A program made the translations under genes and the position numbers. Shown here in pieces: positions 12,545 through 23,464 of a stretch of DNA of 64,000 bases. Position 1 is the stretch's first letter, and every line of letters begins with the position of its first letter. Source of the DNA: Zantedeschia hybrid cultivar (lineage: Eukaryota > Streptophyta > Magnoliopsida > Alismatales > Araceae); contig JARZZO010000004.1 of assembly GCA_030544215.1 (NCBI GenBank), forward strand, positions 49,279,980 to 49,343,979, read 5' to 3'. Below the pieces are notes generated by a model, which was given only the letters and a program-made list of their open reading frames with translations, was not told where the DNA came from and searched no databases.

Positions 12545-13063
12545 TTGCCAAAAGTATGTCTCCGTGACCCTCAAGGACCATAGTCCAAATAGCATGAAAG
12601 CTACTCTTCGTCTTCTGAATCGAATCATCTTCAGAAGCTAACTTAACTGTCGGAGGGGGTTCCTAAGGGCCGAAGCCCGGGACTCCTATTGACCGGTTTC
12701 TTCTTCTTTCCCTCCCGCAGGGGCTTGGTTCGAATCTTCGCCGACCTCTCCGACTCGGTCTCGACCGCTGACTTCAGACTCCTCCCTCCGGTCTCGACGC
12801 CGTCCGCCGGCTGCTCCTCGCCCGAAGGTGACTCGGCTAAGCACCGCCTACCCTTCAGCCGGAGGGATTTCGGCCACGCCTTCCGGAGGCTAGCCGACAT
12901 CAGACCGAGCGACCCTCGGCCTCGGACCTTCGACCGCGTCTCTGTCCCCGTCGCCTTCCGGATCCTCGTCGGGCTTCTCCACCGATCCGACCCAGCTCCG
13001 GATCTCAAACTTCGGATTCCAGCTTCGGAATCCGGTCGTGATAGCTTCGGCTACATCAAATAC

Positions 13064-13764
13064 GGTTACGGATCTACTTAGGTAGACACCAAATCTGATC
13101 CATTTGCATCCCCACCGAGCATAAGCCCTCACCAACTCCTGATATATCTTCCTGCATGACTATTGAGAAGTTGGAATTTAAAACTATGGCCTCCCTTATG
13201 AAAGCTAGGTTGATCCAATACCACTGAGCAAAAGGCTCTTGGCCTGGAACAAGATTTCTTGTAGTGGCTGGAGCAAGATTTCATATACTACTGCATAATG
13301 CATATGATCCTACTAACAGAGGAGCACCACTCACCCGTACAAGTTAGTGATTAGTCCTAGAAAGCTGTACATGGTGGTGTCCTCTCCTTGGTTAGGCACA
13401 CTGCATGTGCCCGACAGTATATTATATCGAAGATATCGTCTCTGTTCATGATGGCGTCGATCAACACCCGCGGACATCCATCATCTAGAACCAGCAAGAA
13501 GCACTTTATGTGTGTAGGTGGCATCGTTCTTTCACATCCACCAAGTGCCACCCAATTCGGATTGGAAACCTTTTCTCTGATGTGAGAATCTCCTGTGTAA
13601 ACAGGAAGGTGATGCTTCTATGGATGGGACAAGTTAGCAAAAATGGCAGCTTGTGGATGTGGCCCAAGTGATTCTTTATAGAGAATGCTTTCGGAGATGA
13701 TGAGGATGCTAGTAGCCGAAGAAAATGGCTACCATCGTTATCATAGACACTTGTATAGGAATCT
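13064..13764. other. Unassigned sequence between solo LTR and CACTA-like element
   Basis: No recognisable protein. Short open segments on both strands (13357-13585) do not resemble a family known to me. Confidence 0.4.
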
Positions 13765-16130
13765 CACTAGTAAAAATCCTCGTATTAGAGATGGCTATAA
13801 AAAGTCATTGTCAATAATATTATTAGCGGCAGCTGTAGAAAAATCATCGCTATTATAGAATTATTCGCGATGGTTAAAAAAACTATTGTGAATAATATCA
13901 TTAGCGACGGCTTATAGAAAAATAGTAACTATTATAGCATTATTTGTGACAGTCATAAAAAATCATCGCAATTATAATATTCTTCACGACGACTATAAAA
14001 GTCGTCGCTAATAATATTATTAGTGATGGGTTCATAAAAACTGTTGCTAGTAATAAATTATTAGCGATGGTTAAAATATCGTTCGTCATTATTATAATAT
14101 TATTAGCGACAACTATAAAAAAATCATCACTATTATAATATTATTCGCGACGACTAAAAAAAACTATCACCAAAAATATTATTAACGATGACTTAATAAA
14201 AGTCCTCACCAATAATAGTACTAATTGCGATGACTATTTTAGCCGTCGCTAATAATTTTTTATATTAAAGTTATATTTAATATACTTATACTTAATATTG
14301 TACTAATGTTAGTTATAAAGTATAATTAGAATATTTAATTTAATATTTCTCATATAATTATAATAATATAACTAATATAACTTATAACTAATACTTATTG
14401 TATTAGTTATAGTTAAATATAGTTAAATATAACTTCTACCTAATAAATTGTTAAATATAATTAATTTAGTATGACATAGTTAAATATATAGTTAAGTTAC
14501 ATAATTAAGTACGCAATATATTGTATAAATATATTAATATAAATATACTCATACTAATTAAATATATAATAGAAATATATTTAAATATACTTAAGTAAGT
14601 ATATTAGTTAACTTAAATATATAAGTTATAGTTAACTACATATATCACTAAATATGCAGTCAAGTATATATTTAACTAGTCACTATTGGTTGAAAGCTAA
14701 CATAAGTGTAGTTAAATATAGCATATTTATGTATTTAACTAATATGGTTAGAGTGTAATTAATTATCCTAACTAATAAAATTATTTTGCAAGTATTAAGA
14801 ATATATAAGCATTTAACTAATATAGTTAAATATATAGCTAAGGATTATACTTAGTTAAATAATTAGTATAAATATAGTTATAGTGAGTAAATATATAGCA
14901 TAAATATATTAAGTACATTAGCTAACTAATAAGAATAAATTTAACTAAAATATTTATTATAGTTAATAATATGTATAAATTTAAATAACTATAATAAATT
15001 TAAATTTATTAACTATAATAAATATTTTAGTTAAATTTATACTTATTAGTTAGCTAATATACTTAATATATTTATGCTATATATTTACTTACTATAACTA
15101 ATATATTTAAATTACTATAATATAGTTAAATATATAGTTAAGTTACATATCTAACTATGCATTATATTAGTTAAGTATATTAGTAAAAATAAAGTTATAC
15201 TAAATAAATATATAATATAAACACAATTATACTAAGTAAATATTTAGTATAGTTAAATATAGTTATACTAAGTAATATGACATAGTTATGTAACTTAACT
15301 GTAATAAATAAATATATGGTTCTACGAAGTAAAAATATAGTGTAAACATAGTTAACTATATATAGTGAAGTATATAGTTAACCAATATACTTAACTGTTT
15401 AAGCATGTAACTCTGCATTATATAAGTTAAATATATGAAATATAGTTATACTATGTAAATATATAACATAAATATTATTAAATACACTTAAATATATATT
15501 ATGCAACTATAAGGTATATATAAATATTTATTGAAAATAGAGTTAACTAAGTTTAATATAGGTAAATAGGTAGTTAACTATTTACTTAACTAGCATAACC
15601 AATATAATATAGCTAAATATAGTATAGTTAAATATGGTTAACTTAACTAATATTGAACTAGTCATTATTAGTTTAAAGCTAACATAAGCGAAGTTAAAGA
15701 TTATTTATATTTAGGGACATTTTTAGATTTTAGGTTATATATAAAAAATAAAAAAAATATCATTAGCGACTGCTATGTTCCAAGCCGTCGCTAATATTAT
15801 AGTTTTTAAAAAATAAAAAAAATATTAGCGATGACTTTACGTAGAGCTGTCGTTAATAGTCCATTATTAGCGACACCTTTCCTGTTAGTAGCGACATATT
15901 TGATCATCTCCGTTGCTAATATTAGACTATCAGTGACAATTACGATTCTTAGCGACAATATTCAAGTATTAGTGATGCCTAAATTATAGCCATCCTTAAT
16001 AATCAAGGCTATTAGCGATGACTTTTGGATAACCTGTTGCTAAGTATTCATGATCGGACTTTTAGTGATGGCTTTAGCGACGGCAATTTTGCGACGACTT
16101 TTTGAGTATTCGCGACTCTAATTTCTGACC
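13765..16130. mobile_element. CACTA (En/Spm)-like non-autonomous element, right terminus not resolved
   Basis: The left end begins CACTAGTAAAAATCC at 13765. Both flanks (13790-14250 and 15755-16120) are rich in the subterminal motif AGCGACG/CGTCGCTAAT in both orientations, the hallmark of plant CACTA elements. The middle (14260-15750) is extremely AT-rich, built from ATAGTTAAATATA-like units, and has no transposase. I could not find the expected mirror-image TAGTG terminus, so the right end is diverged, deleted or further right. Confidence 0.6.
14873..15102. repeat. Large inverted repeat inside the CACTA-like element
   Basis: Arms of about 97 bp (14873-14969 and 15006-15102) with only a few mismatches are separated by about 36 bp. 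The left arm contains TTAGCTAACTAATAAG and the right arm its complement CTTATTAGTTAGCTAA-like sequence. A transcript would fold into a long hairpin. Confidence 0.75.
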
Positions 16131-17212
16131 TGTTGGATGCTACAATGCAGAAGGAAAGAAAATAAATAATATATATATTTTCTCAATTAAGCTTGTTCGT
16201 TTTAATAAAATTTTGGCATGTAAAATATATACATTTGCCTATACTATCAAGTTATATTCATTTTAAATGTATATTTAATTCCAAAAATGTTGACGATCTA
16301 ACTTTCTTGATCTCGTCACAATCCATATGCTTCAAAAGATGGAAAAGAGGTGTTCGATGCATATTTTAATTTGTACTTTTGGGCTTTCACATATTAATTA
16401 CTTCTTTGGAATAAATGCCACTGTAGTGTTCAAGAAAACGAGCTAATTATGTATATTAGAGATATCTGATTATTCTGCCATCGGAGAGCTACTCTTTATA
16501 TTTTGTGTTGAGAGGTTGTTGCATATACATAGGAGACGATAAGTATATGTGTACATACAATAAAGAGAAATCCCAAGCTCGCGCGTCTCAACAGAATAAT
16601 TAATCAGATATCTCCAACAATCTAAAGGCTGTGATACCTCAAGGACCCATTGCCAGATGGTGCAGACCCTCTAGCTCATGACATGTCTGCTATATCGAGC
16701 AACGCAGTGCATCAGGGGGTCCTCTGACTTTTGTCTGCTGAAAAATCCTTCGATACTTAAGTTAGGATCTAGCGTATTAGGTCAAGGAAGAGATTGATTT
16801 CCCAATCCACTTCTCACAGGGGCATTTACAAGTGTGTGGATGTGTCTTGTGTACTTCGATAATGGAGAACATAATTGGATATTTATATTGCCTCTCTTTT
16901 GATGGAAAGGGAAAGAGATACATGTCTCATAGTGGGTGCCTATATTTAGATTAGACCCCAGGAAAGGTAGCATGCGTAGCCTCTGTAATGGGCTATACAG
17001 ATATTAGAACGATTGTTGGGAGTCGAGAAAAGTGTGTTTCCGATCTTGGAAGAGAGCCGTAACTTCAGAAGAACATCTGGTTCGACTTAGACCTCTACTT
17101 TTTTAGGAGCCCTGGGCCGTGTAAAATTTATTGTGATTTAGGAAGCCTCCTTTCGAAAGTCTTATAAGCTCTGGTGGATGTAGACCTTTTTAGCAGATTA
17201 TTAGTTCTCATG
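16131..17212. other. Unassigned sequence
   Basis: Mixed AT-rich DNA with no gene recognised. The left duplication AGTAC of the next retrotransposon lies at 17213-17217. Confidence 0.4.
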
Positions 17213-17217
17213 AGTAC

Positions 17218-18340
17218 TGATGTAGACTGGATCTATCACGATCGGATCCCGCAAACGGGGATCCGAAACAAGGAGGATTCAGAGCCGGTCCGGATCGAAC
17301 GGTGACGAGGGGACCCGACGGGGATCCACAACAGGGCGAAGCCGAGGCTATTTCGGAATGAAGAGGATCCGCCCGCGGGGGGCGCGATCTGCCGTCGGAG
17401 CTGCTCTTGGATAGTGAGCCGCTGCTCCTTCGGTCGGACGAAGGCGCGGCGCGAGCAGGAGTTCCTGTCGGCGGAGCGGTCGACGAGCGTCGGAGCAGAA
17501 GCCGGAAAGTCCGAGATCGGACGGGGGGACGGCTCGCTCTCCGACGAGGGGGTCCGAAGGCACCTTCAGCGCGAGGCCGAGCTTCCTGGCGTGGGGCGAC
17601 CGACGGGATTGCCCTCGGACGGCGAGTCCGAAGGCTACTTCAGCGCGAGACCGAGTCTCCTGGCTTGGGGCAGCCGGCGTTCGGCGTCGAGACCGGGGAG
17701 AGGAGTCCGAGGTCGGCGGCCGAGACCGACTCGGGGAGGTCGGCGATGATTCGAACCGAGCCCCTGCAGGAGGGAAAGAAGAAGAAGAACCAGTCAGCAG
17801 GAGTCCCGGGCGTCAGCCCTGGGGAACCCCCTCCGACGGTCAAGTTAGCTTCTGAAGAAGATTCGATTCAGGAAGCAAGAAGAAGCTTTAATGCTATTTG
17901 GACCGTAGTCCTTAAGGGTCTCAGAGGCAAAGAGTTGCATACCTTTGGCAATAAATAGCGGTGTATTTATAGCAGAGGATAGAGGTTGGTAAACGGTGGT
18001 AGCCGATATAGGACTATGTTTGGGCTTACTGGTAAACCGCCATAGTGCCAGATCCGCCACCGGAGTGGGCCGGACTCGGCTATCGGGCCGAAGGGGGTTG
18101 GGCCGCTGAGGGGCCGAAGCCTGCTGGGCCTTGGGCTGCCGTGCTGTTCCCGGGCCGAAGTCTGGTGGGCCGCTGACGGGCTGAAGCCAATTGGGCCGGG
18201 AGCGACGGTGCCGCTTACTGGGCCGAGGGCTGCTGGGTCGCCGATGGGCTGGAGGCCGCCAGAGGGCCTGGTACTGCTGCTATTGGGCTGAACGGGGTTT
18301 GGGCCTGCTCTAATGGGCCGAATCGGATTCTGCCTCATCA
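17218..18340 (-). repeat. 3' LTR of the gag-only gypsy element
   Basis: Same 1123-bp length as its partner with about a dozen differences, mostly transitions. TATA box copy at 17962-17971 (minus). It ends exactly at the polypurine tract. Confidence 0.92.
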
Positions 18341-18356
18341 CATAGCCCCCCACTCT
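18341..18356 (-). promoter_or_regulatory. Polypurine tract of the gag-only element
   Basis: On the minus strand AAGAGTGGGGGGCTATG directly precedes the 3' LTR. This purine run is the usual primer for plus-strand synthesis. Confidence 0.7.
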
Positions 18357-18683
18357 TGTCTTCCTCAGTTCTGAGATGGCAAGAGTAAAATCTGAGACCT
18401 CCTCAGAAGAGTGATACGGTATATGCTTCGTTTGAAAACCTTTGCTTTGTATAAAAAAGCCGCTTCAGGTCGGCCGAGGGCCGTTTGGCAAACAACTTCG
18501 TCTAAGGCCGGGACCTTGTCGGAGATACCTTCGTCTTATGTCGAGACTTGGTGTACATAGAACACCATGTCGCTTCCCGATCGGTACGGGTTATTTGCAG
18601 ACATATATATCTTGCCGCTTCCCTGATCCGGTATACGAGGCCGAAGCCACTCCTGGTATGGTTTACACGGACTTAGAATACCA

Positions 18684-20813
18684 TGCCGCTCCCGATACGG
18701 TTTGCATGGCCGAAGCCACTCCCGGTACGGTTTATACGGACTTAGAGAAAAACCATGCCGCTCCCGATACGGTTTGCATGGCCGAAGCCACTCCCGGTAC
18801 GGTTTACACGGACTTAGAGAGAATACCATGCCGCTCCCGATACGGTTTGCATGGCCGAAGCCACTCCCGATACGGTTTACACGGACTTAGAGAGAATACC
18901 ATGCCGCTCCCGATACGGTTTGCATGGCCGAAGCCACTCCCGGTACGGTTTACACGGACTTAGAGAGAATACCACGCCGCTCCCGATACGGTTTGCATGG
19001 CCGAAGCCACTCCCGGTACGGTTTACACGGACTTAGAATACCATGCCGCTCCCGATACGGTTTGCATGGCCGAAGCCACTCCCGGTACGGTTTACACGGA
19101 CTTAGAAAGAACCATGCCGCTCCCGATACGGTTTGCATGGCCGAAGCCACTCCCGATACGGTTTATACGGACTTAGAGAAAAACCATGCCGCTCCCGATA
19201 CGGTTTGCATGGCCGAAGCCACTCCCGGTACGGTTTACACGGACTTAGAGAGAATACCATGCCGCTCCCGATACGGTTTGCATGGCCGAAGCCACTCCCG
19301 ATACGGTTTACACGGACTTAGAGAGAATACCATGCCGCTCCCGATACGGTTTGCATGGCCGAAGCCACTCCCGGTACGGTTTACACGGACTTAGAGAGAA
19401 TACCACGCCGCTCCCGATACGGTTTGCATGGCCGAAGCCACTCCCGGTACGGTTTACACGGACTTAGAGAGAATACCATGCCGCTCCCGATACGGTTTGC
19501 ATGGCCGAAGCCACTCCCGATACGGTTTACACGGACTTAGAGAGAATACCATGCCGCTCCCGATACGGTTTGCATGGCCGAAGCCACTCCCGGTACGGTT
19601 TACACGGACTTAGAGAGAATACCACGCCGCTCCCGATACGGTTTGCATGGCCGAAGCCACTCCCGGTACGGTTTACACGGACTTAGAATACCATGCCGCT
19701 CCCGATACGGTTTGCATGGCCGAAGCCACTCCCGGTACGGTTTACACGGACTTAGAAAGAACCATGCCGCTCCCGATACGGTTTGCATGGCCGAAGCCAC
19801 TCCCGGTATGGTTTACACGGACTTAGAGAATATCATGCCGCTCCCGATACGGTTTGCATGGCCGAAGCCACTCCCGGTACGGTTTACACGGACTTAGAGA
19901 AAACCTTGCCGCTCCCGATACGGTTTGCATGGCCGAAGCCACTCCCGGTACGGTTTACACGGACTTAGAGAAAACCTTGCCGCTCCCGATACGGTTTGCA
20001 TGGCCGAAGCCACTCCCGGTACGGTTTACACGGACTTAGAATACCATGCCGCTCCCGATACGGTTTGCATGGCCGAAGCCACTCCCGGTACGGTTTACAC
20101 GGACTTAGAGAATACCATGCCGCTCCCGATACGGTTTGCATGGCCGAAGCCACTCCCGGTACGGTTTACACGGACTTAGAATACCATGCCGCTCCCGAAA
20201 CGGTTTGCATGGCCGAAGCCACTCCCGGTACGGTTTACACGGACTTAGAGAAAACCATGCCGCTCCCGATACGGTTTGCATGGCCGAAGCCACTCCCGGT
20301 ACGGTTTACACGGACTTAGAGAAAACCTTGCCGCTCCCGATACGGTTTGCATGGCCGAAGCCACTCCCGGTACGGTTTACACGGACTTAGAATACCATGC
20401 CGCTCCCGATACGGTTTGCATGGCCGAAGCCACTCCCGGTACGGTTTACACGGACTTAGAGAAAACCTTGCCGCTCCCGATACGGTTTGCATGGCCGAAG
20501 CCACTCCCGGTACGGTTTACACGGACTTAGAGAAAACCTTGCCGCTCCCGATACGGTTTGCATGGCCGAAGCCACTCCCGGTACGGTTTACACGGACTTA
20601 GAGAAAACCATGCCGCTCCCGATACGGTTTGCATGGCCGAAGCCACTCCCGGTACGGTTTACACGGAGTTAGAATACCATGCCGCTCCCGATACGGTTTG
20701 CATGGCCGAAGCCACTCCCGGTACGGTTTACACGGACTTAGAGAAAACCTTGCCGCTCCTGATACGGTTTGCATGGCCGAAGCCACTCCCGGTACGGTTT
20801 ACACGGACTTAGA
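18684..20813. repeat. Satellite-like tandem array, 30 units of about 71 bp
   Basis: Thirty near-identical copies of a unit containing CCGCTCCCGATACGGTTTGC and CCACTCCCGGTACGGTTTAC, with degenerate copies at each edge (18610 and 20815). Each unit is itself a dimer of two similar ~24-bp halves joined by linkers CCGAAG and ACTTAGAGA-n. Linker variants (GAGAGAATACC, GAATACC, GAAAACC) make units of 70-73 bp. Six-unit (431 bp) and three-unit (219 bp) higher-order periods are visible, for example 18702 to 19133 and 19282 to 19501. It lies between gag and the polypurine tract. Open frames through it are repeat artefacts. Confidence 0.95.
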
Positions 20814-20829
20814 ATATCATACCGCGTCC

Positions 20830-21062
20830 TGATCCGGATTACATGGCCGAGAGCCATTCGTCGGATCGAAGGACCCGCGGACTTCAGAAAAACTATCATG
20901 CCGATCCGATATTAATGGCCGGAGCCGCCCTCGGATCGGGTTGACGCTGCCCTTGAATAATGTCGTTCTGGTTGGTGGATCAAGTCCTTTATCTCCATGA
21001 GTATTTGGGAAGGGGGAGCAGGCAAGATGCAGATGCCGCTGTTGCGGGTCTCGTCGCCTCTC
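20830..21062. other. Non-coding stretch between satellite array and gag
   Basis: GC-rich remainder of the internal region. A pol gene would be expected here in an autonomous relative, but none is present. Confidence 0.6.
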
Positions 21063-22301
21063 TCAGTCCCATTCCTCCCTGCGATACCGCTTTCGGGAGG
21101 ACTGTTGGTCTTCGGGCCGAGGGTGGGCCACCTGGAGGACAGGTGCCAAAGTTGCGTCGGCTACGCCTTTACCTTTAGATATCATCAGGGCCTCCCGGTT
21201 GACATACTTGTGTGCCCGGGCTACGAGGTCCTGGAAGGTAGGGGGATGGCGTTTCCCGATGGAGCCGAGGAGCCCTTCGTCCCGACATCCTCTGATCACG
21301 GCCGAGACTGCGATCGAGCTATCAAGGTTTGGGATTTGGGCGGCCTCGGTCCGAAACCTGGTAAAATACTCCTGGAGAGTTTCGGTGGAGCCTTGCCGGA
21401 GGGCTAATAAGCTGACCGATGTCTTACACTGCCGGGCATCATAGAACTGGTCGATGAACAGCTGGCCCAACTGAACTAGGGAGTGGATGGAGTTGGGGGC
21501 CAGTGCTTCGAACCAGGTCAGAGCAGTCTTCTCGAGAGTGAGGGGGAAGAGTCGGCAGCGGACTGCTTCGGTGATCCCTCGGACCGAGAGGTAGGTGTTG
21601 AACCTCTGGAAGTGACAGACTGGATCTGTCATTCCGTCGTAGAGGGGGCCTTTCGGCAGCTTGAAATTGGGAGGCACCTTGGTAGCCAGGAGCTCCGCCG
21701 TGAACGGGGTCCGCTCCAGGATATTACTGGCCAGAGGTGCCCCGTATGGCCGAGACACCATCTTCTGCATTTCCTTCTTCATTGCCGCTAGCCGCCGGTC
21801 CAGGTCCGGGGCGGTTGAGGTGGCGACTGACTGTCCACCGGTTCTGACCGGGCGGAATTCGGATGAAACAAAGCCTTGTTTTGTCAGGCGATTGAAGCGA
21901 GGGACTCGGGCAAGTAACGTCGAGGGCTTGCTGCGTGCTGAGGCGGTTTTGCCAAGGAAAACCGGTGCAGGTGCTGGCCGGAGCCTCGCATCTTGAACCG
22001 GATAAAGTGGAGGGAGCAGTGCTTGCTGAGGAAGCTGTCCTATCAGTCCCATGCGCTGGACGATGGCAGACACCATCTCCTGAAGAGGCGCTAGGGATTT
22101 GACGGCAGTTGCCAGCGTTGCTATCTGATGCTGGAGTACTCCCACCCGGTTGTCTTCCGCGACAAGGGACTCTGGTAAGACTGGCAGAGTCGCACTTGTC
22201 GGAGTACAAGGGGCGCCTTCGGACGGCAGTAGCTGTGCCGAGGCTTCCCGTGCCTCTGCTTCGCTCTGTCCGGATCGTCGGGTGACAGGTCGTTGAGACA
22301 T
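21063..22301 (-). CDS. gag: Gag polyprotein of the gag-only element
   Basis: 412 aa. The start is the first ATG after the primer-binding site (MSQRPVTRRS); the open frame extends further upstream into the LTR, but those codons precede the site and are unlikely to be used. Residues about 230-400 form a retrotransposon Gag domain: FKLPKGPLYDGMTDP, then CHFQRFNTYL, KTALTWFEAL, LGQLFIDQFYDA and LQEYFTRFRTEAAQI. In the family this protein assembles the particle that packages genomic RNA. It ends at a basic RKRYRREEWD tail and lacks the CCHC knuckle and protease that normally follow, so the frame is truncated relative to autonomous elements. No internal stop, which suggests recent constraint or recent insertion. 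The degraded gypsy copy at 31-33 kb carries a recognisably similar Gag. Confidence 0.9.
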   Translation of the reverse strand: MSQRPVTRRSGQSEAEAREASAQLLPSEGAPCTPTSATLPVLPESLVAEDNRVGVLQHQIATLATAVKSLAPLQEMVSAIVQRMGLIGQLPQQALLPPLYPVQDARLRPAPAPVFLGKTASARSKPSTLLARVPRFNRLTKQGFVSSEFRPVRTGGQSVATSTAPDLDRRLAAMKKEMQKMVSRPYGAPLASNILERTPFTAELLATKVPPNFKLPKGPLYDGMTDPVCHFQRFNTYLSVRGITEAVRCRLFPLTLEKTALTWFEALAPNSIHSLVQLGQLFIDQFYDARQCKTSVSLLALRQGSTETLQEYFTRFRTEAAQIPNLDSSIAVSAVIRGCRDEGLLGSIGKRHPPTFQDLVARAHKYVNREALMISKGKGVADATLAPVLQVAHPRPEDQQSSRKRYRREEWD

Positions 22302-22316
22302 GACTTGTTTGTTTGT

Positions 22317-22334
22317 TTCCCACAGACGGCGCCA
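22317..22334 (-). promoter_or_regulatory. Primer-binding site of the gag-only element
   Basis: TGGCGCCGTCTGTGGGAA on the minus strand, two bases inside the 5' LTR. It starts with TGG, the complement of a tRNA CCA end. The TGGCGCCGTC start fits tRNA-Asp-type priming common in Tat-related plant gypsy elements (from memory). Confidence 0.8.
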
Positions 22335-22336
22335 CG

Positions 22337-23459
22337 TGATGTAGACTGGATCTATCACGACCGGATCCCGCAAACGGGGATCCGAAACAAGGAGGATCCG
22401 GAGCCGGTCCGGATCGAACGGTGACGAGGGGACCCGACGGGGATCCACAACAGGGCGAAGCCGAGGCTATTTCGGAATGAAGAGGATCCGCCCGCGGGGG
22501 GCGCGATCTGCCGCCGGAGCTGCTCTTGGATAGTGAGCCGCTGCTCCTTCGGTCGGACGAAGGCGCGGCGCGAGCAGGAGCTCCTGTCGGCGGAGCGGTC
22601 GACGAGCGTCGGAGCAGAAGCCGGAAAGTCCGAGATCGGACGGGGGGACGGCTCGCTCTCCGACGAGGGGGTCCGAAGGCACCTTCAGCGCGAGGCCGAG
22701 CTTCCTGGCGCGGGGCGACCGACGGGATTGCCCTCGGACGGCGAGTCCGAAGGCTACTTCAGCGCGAGACCGAGTCTCCTGGCTTGGGGCAGCCGGCGTT
22801 CGGCGTCGAGACCGGGGAGAGGAGTCCGAGGTCGGCGGCCGAGACCGACTCGGGGAGGTCGGCGATGATTCGAACCGAGCCCCTGCAGGAGGGAAAGAAG
22901 AAGAAGAACCAGTCAGCAGGAGTCCCGGGCGTCAGCCCTGGGGAACCCCCTCCGACGGTCAAGTTAGCTTCTGAAGAAGATTCGATTCAGGAAGCAAGAA
23001 GAAGCTTTAATGCTATTTGGACCGTAGTCCTTAAGGGTCTCGGAGGCAAAGAGTTGCATACCTTTGGCAATAAATAGCGGTGTATTTATAGCAGAGGATA
23101 GAGGTTGGTAAACGGTGGTAGCCGATATAGGACTATGTTTGGGCTTACTGGTAAACCGCCATAGTGCCAGATCCGCCACCGGAGTGGGCCGGACTCGGCT
23201 ATCGGGCCGAAGGGGGTTGGGCCGCTGAGGGGCCGAAGCCTGCTGGGCCTTGGGCTGCCGTGCTGTTCCCGGGCCGAAGGCTGGTGGGCCGCTGACGGGC
23301 TGAAGCCAGTTGGGCCGGGAGCGACGGTGCCGCTTACTGGGCCGAGGACTGCTGGGCCGCCGATGGGCTGGAGGCCGCCAGAGGGCCTGGTACTGCTGCT
23401 ATTGGGCTGAACGGGGTTTGGGCCTGCTCTAATGGGCCGAATTGGATTCTGCCTCATCA
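22337..23459 (-). repeat. 5' LTR of the gag-only gypsy element
   Basis: 1123 bp; in element orientation starts TGATGAGGCAG and ends CTACATCA. The TATA box is at 23081-23090 (minus). The long ORFs running through it (for example 22526-23077) are conserved only because the LTRs are duplicates. Confidence 0.92.
23081..23090 (-). promoter_or_regulatory. TATA box of the 5' LTR promoter
   Basis: TATAAATACA on the minus strand, conserved in the partner LTR and in the related solo LTR at 12535. It would drive the genomic RNA toward gag. Confidence 0.6.
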
Positions 23460-23464
23460 AGTAC

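Larger units (their letters stand above)
12090..13058 (+). mobile_element. Solo LTR of a Ty3/gypsy family related to the 17218-23459 element
   Basis: It begins TGATGAGGC and ends CTACATCA, and is flanked by a perfect 5-bp duplication AATAC (12085-12089 and 13059-13063). Its ends and TATA region match the LTRs at 17218-18340 and 22337-23459 read on the minus strand. At 969 bp against 1123 bp it is a diverged relative. No internal region is attached, so it is the product of LTR-LTR recombination. The TATA box TATAAATACA is at 12535-12544, plus orientation. Long ORFs inside it are by-products of GC-rich sequence. Confidence 0.9.
17218..23459 (-). mobile_element. Complete gag-only Ty3/gypsy LTR retrotransposon (TR-GAG type), minus strand
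   Basis: Two 1123-bp LTRs (22337-23459 and 17218-18340) begin TG and end CA and differ at about a dozen positions by eye. A perfect 5-bp duplication AGTAC (17213-17217 and 23460-23464) flanks the whole. On the minus strand the order is 5' LTR, PBS, gag, satellite array, PPT, 3' LTR. There is no protease, RT or integrase, so the element must move with enzymes supplied by a relative. The high LTR identity implies a fairly recent insertion. Gag-only elements of this design are known in plants as TR-GAG; assignment to that class is from structure. Confidence 0.93.

Noticed and set aside
12643..13135. GC-rich open frames on both strands
   Set aside because: Inside the solo LTR and overlapping each other; composition artefacts.
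17407..17958. 183-aa open frame, duplicated at 22526-23077
   Set aside because: It lies wholly inside the LTR pair of the gag-only element; duplication comes from the LTRs and openness from high GC. No domain recognised.
18684..20813. Regular repeat array reminiscent of a CRISPR array or of a repetitive protein gene
   Set aside because: Units are contiguous with no unique spacers, the host is a plant, and the overlapping open frames in several phases simply follow from the repeat length; it is a satellite array.
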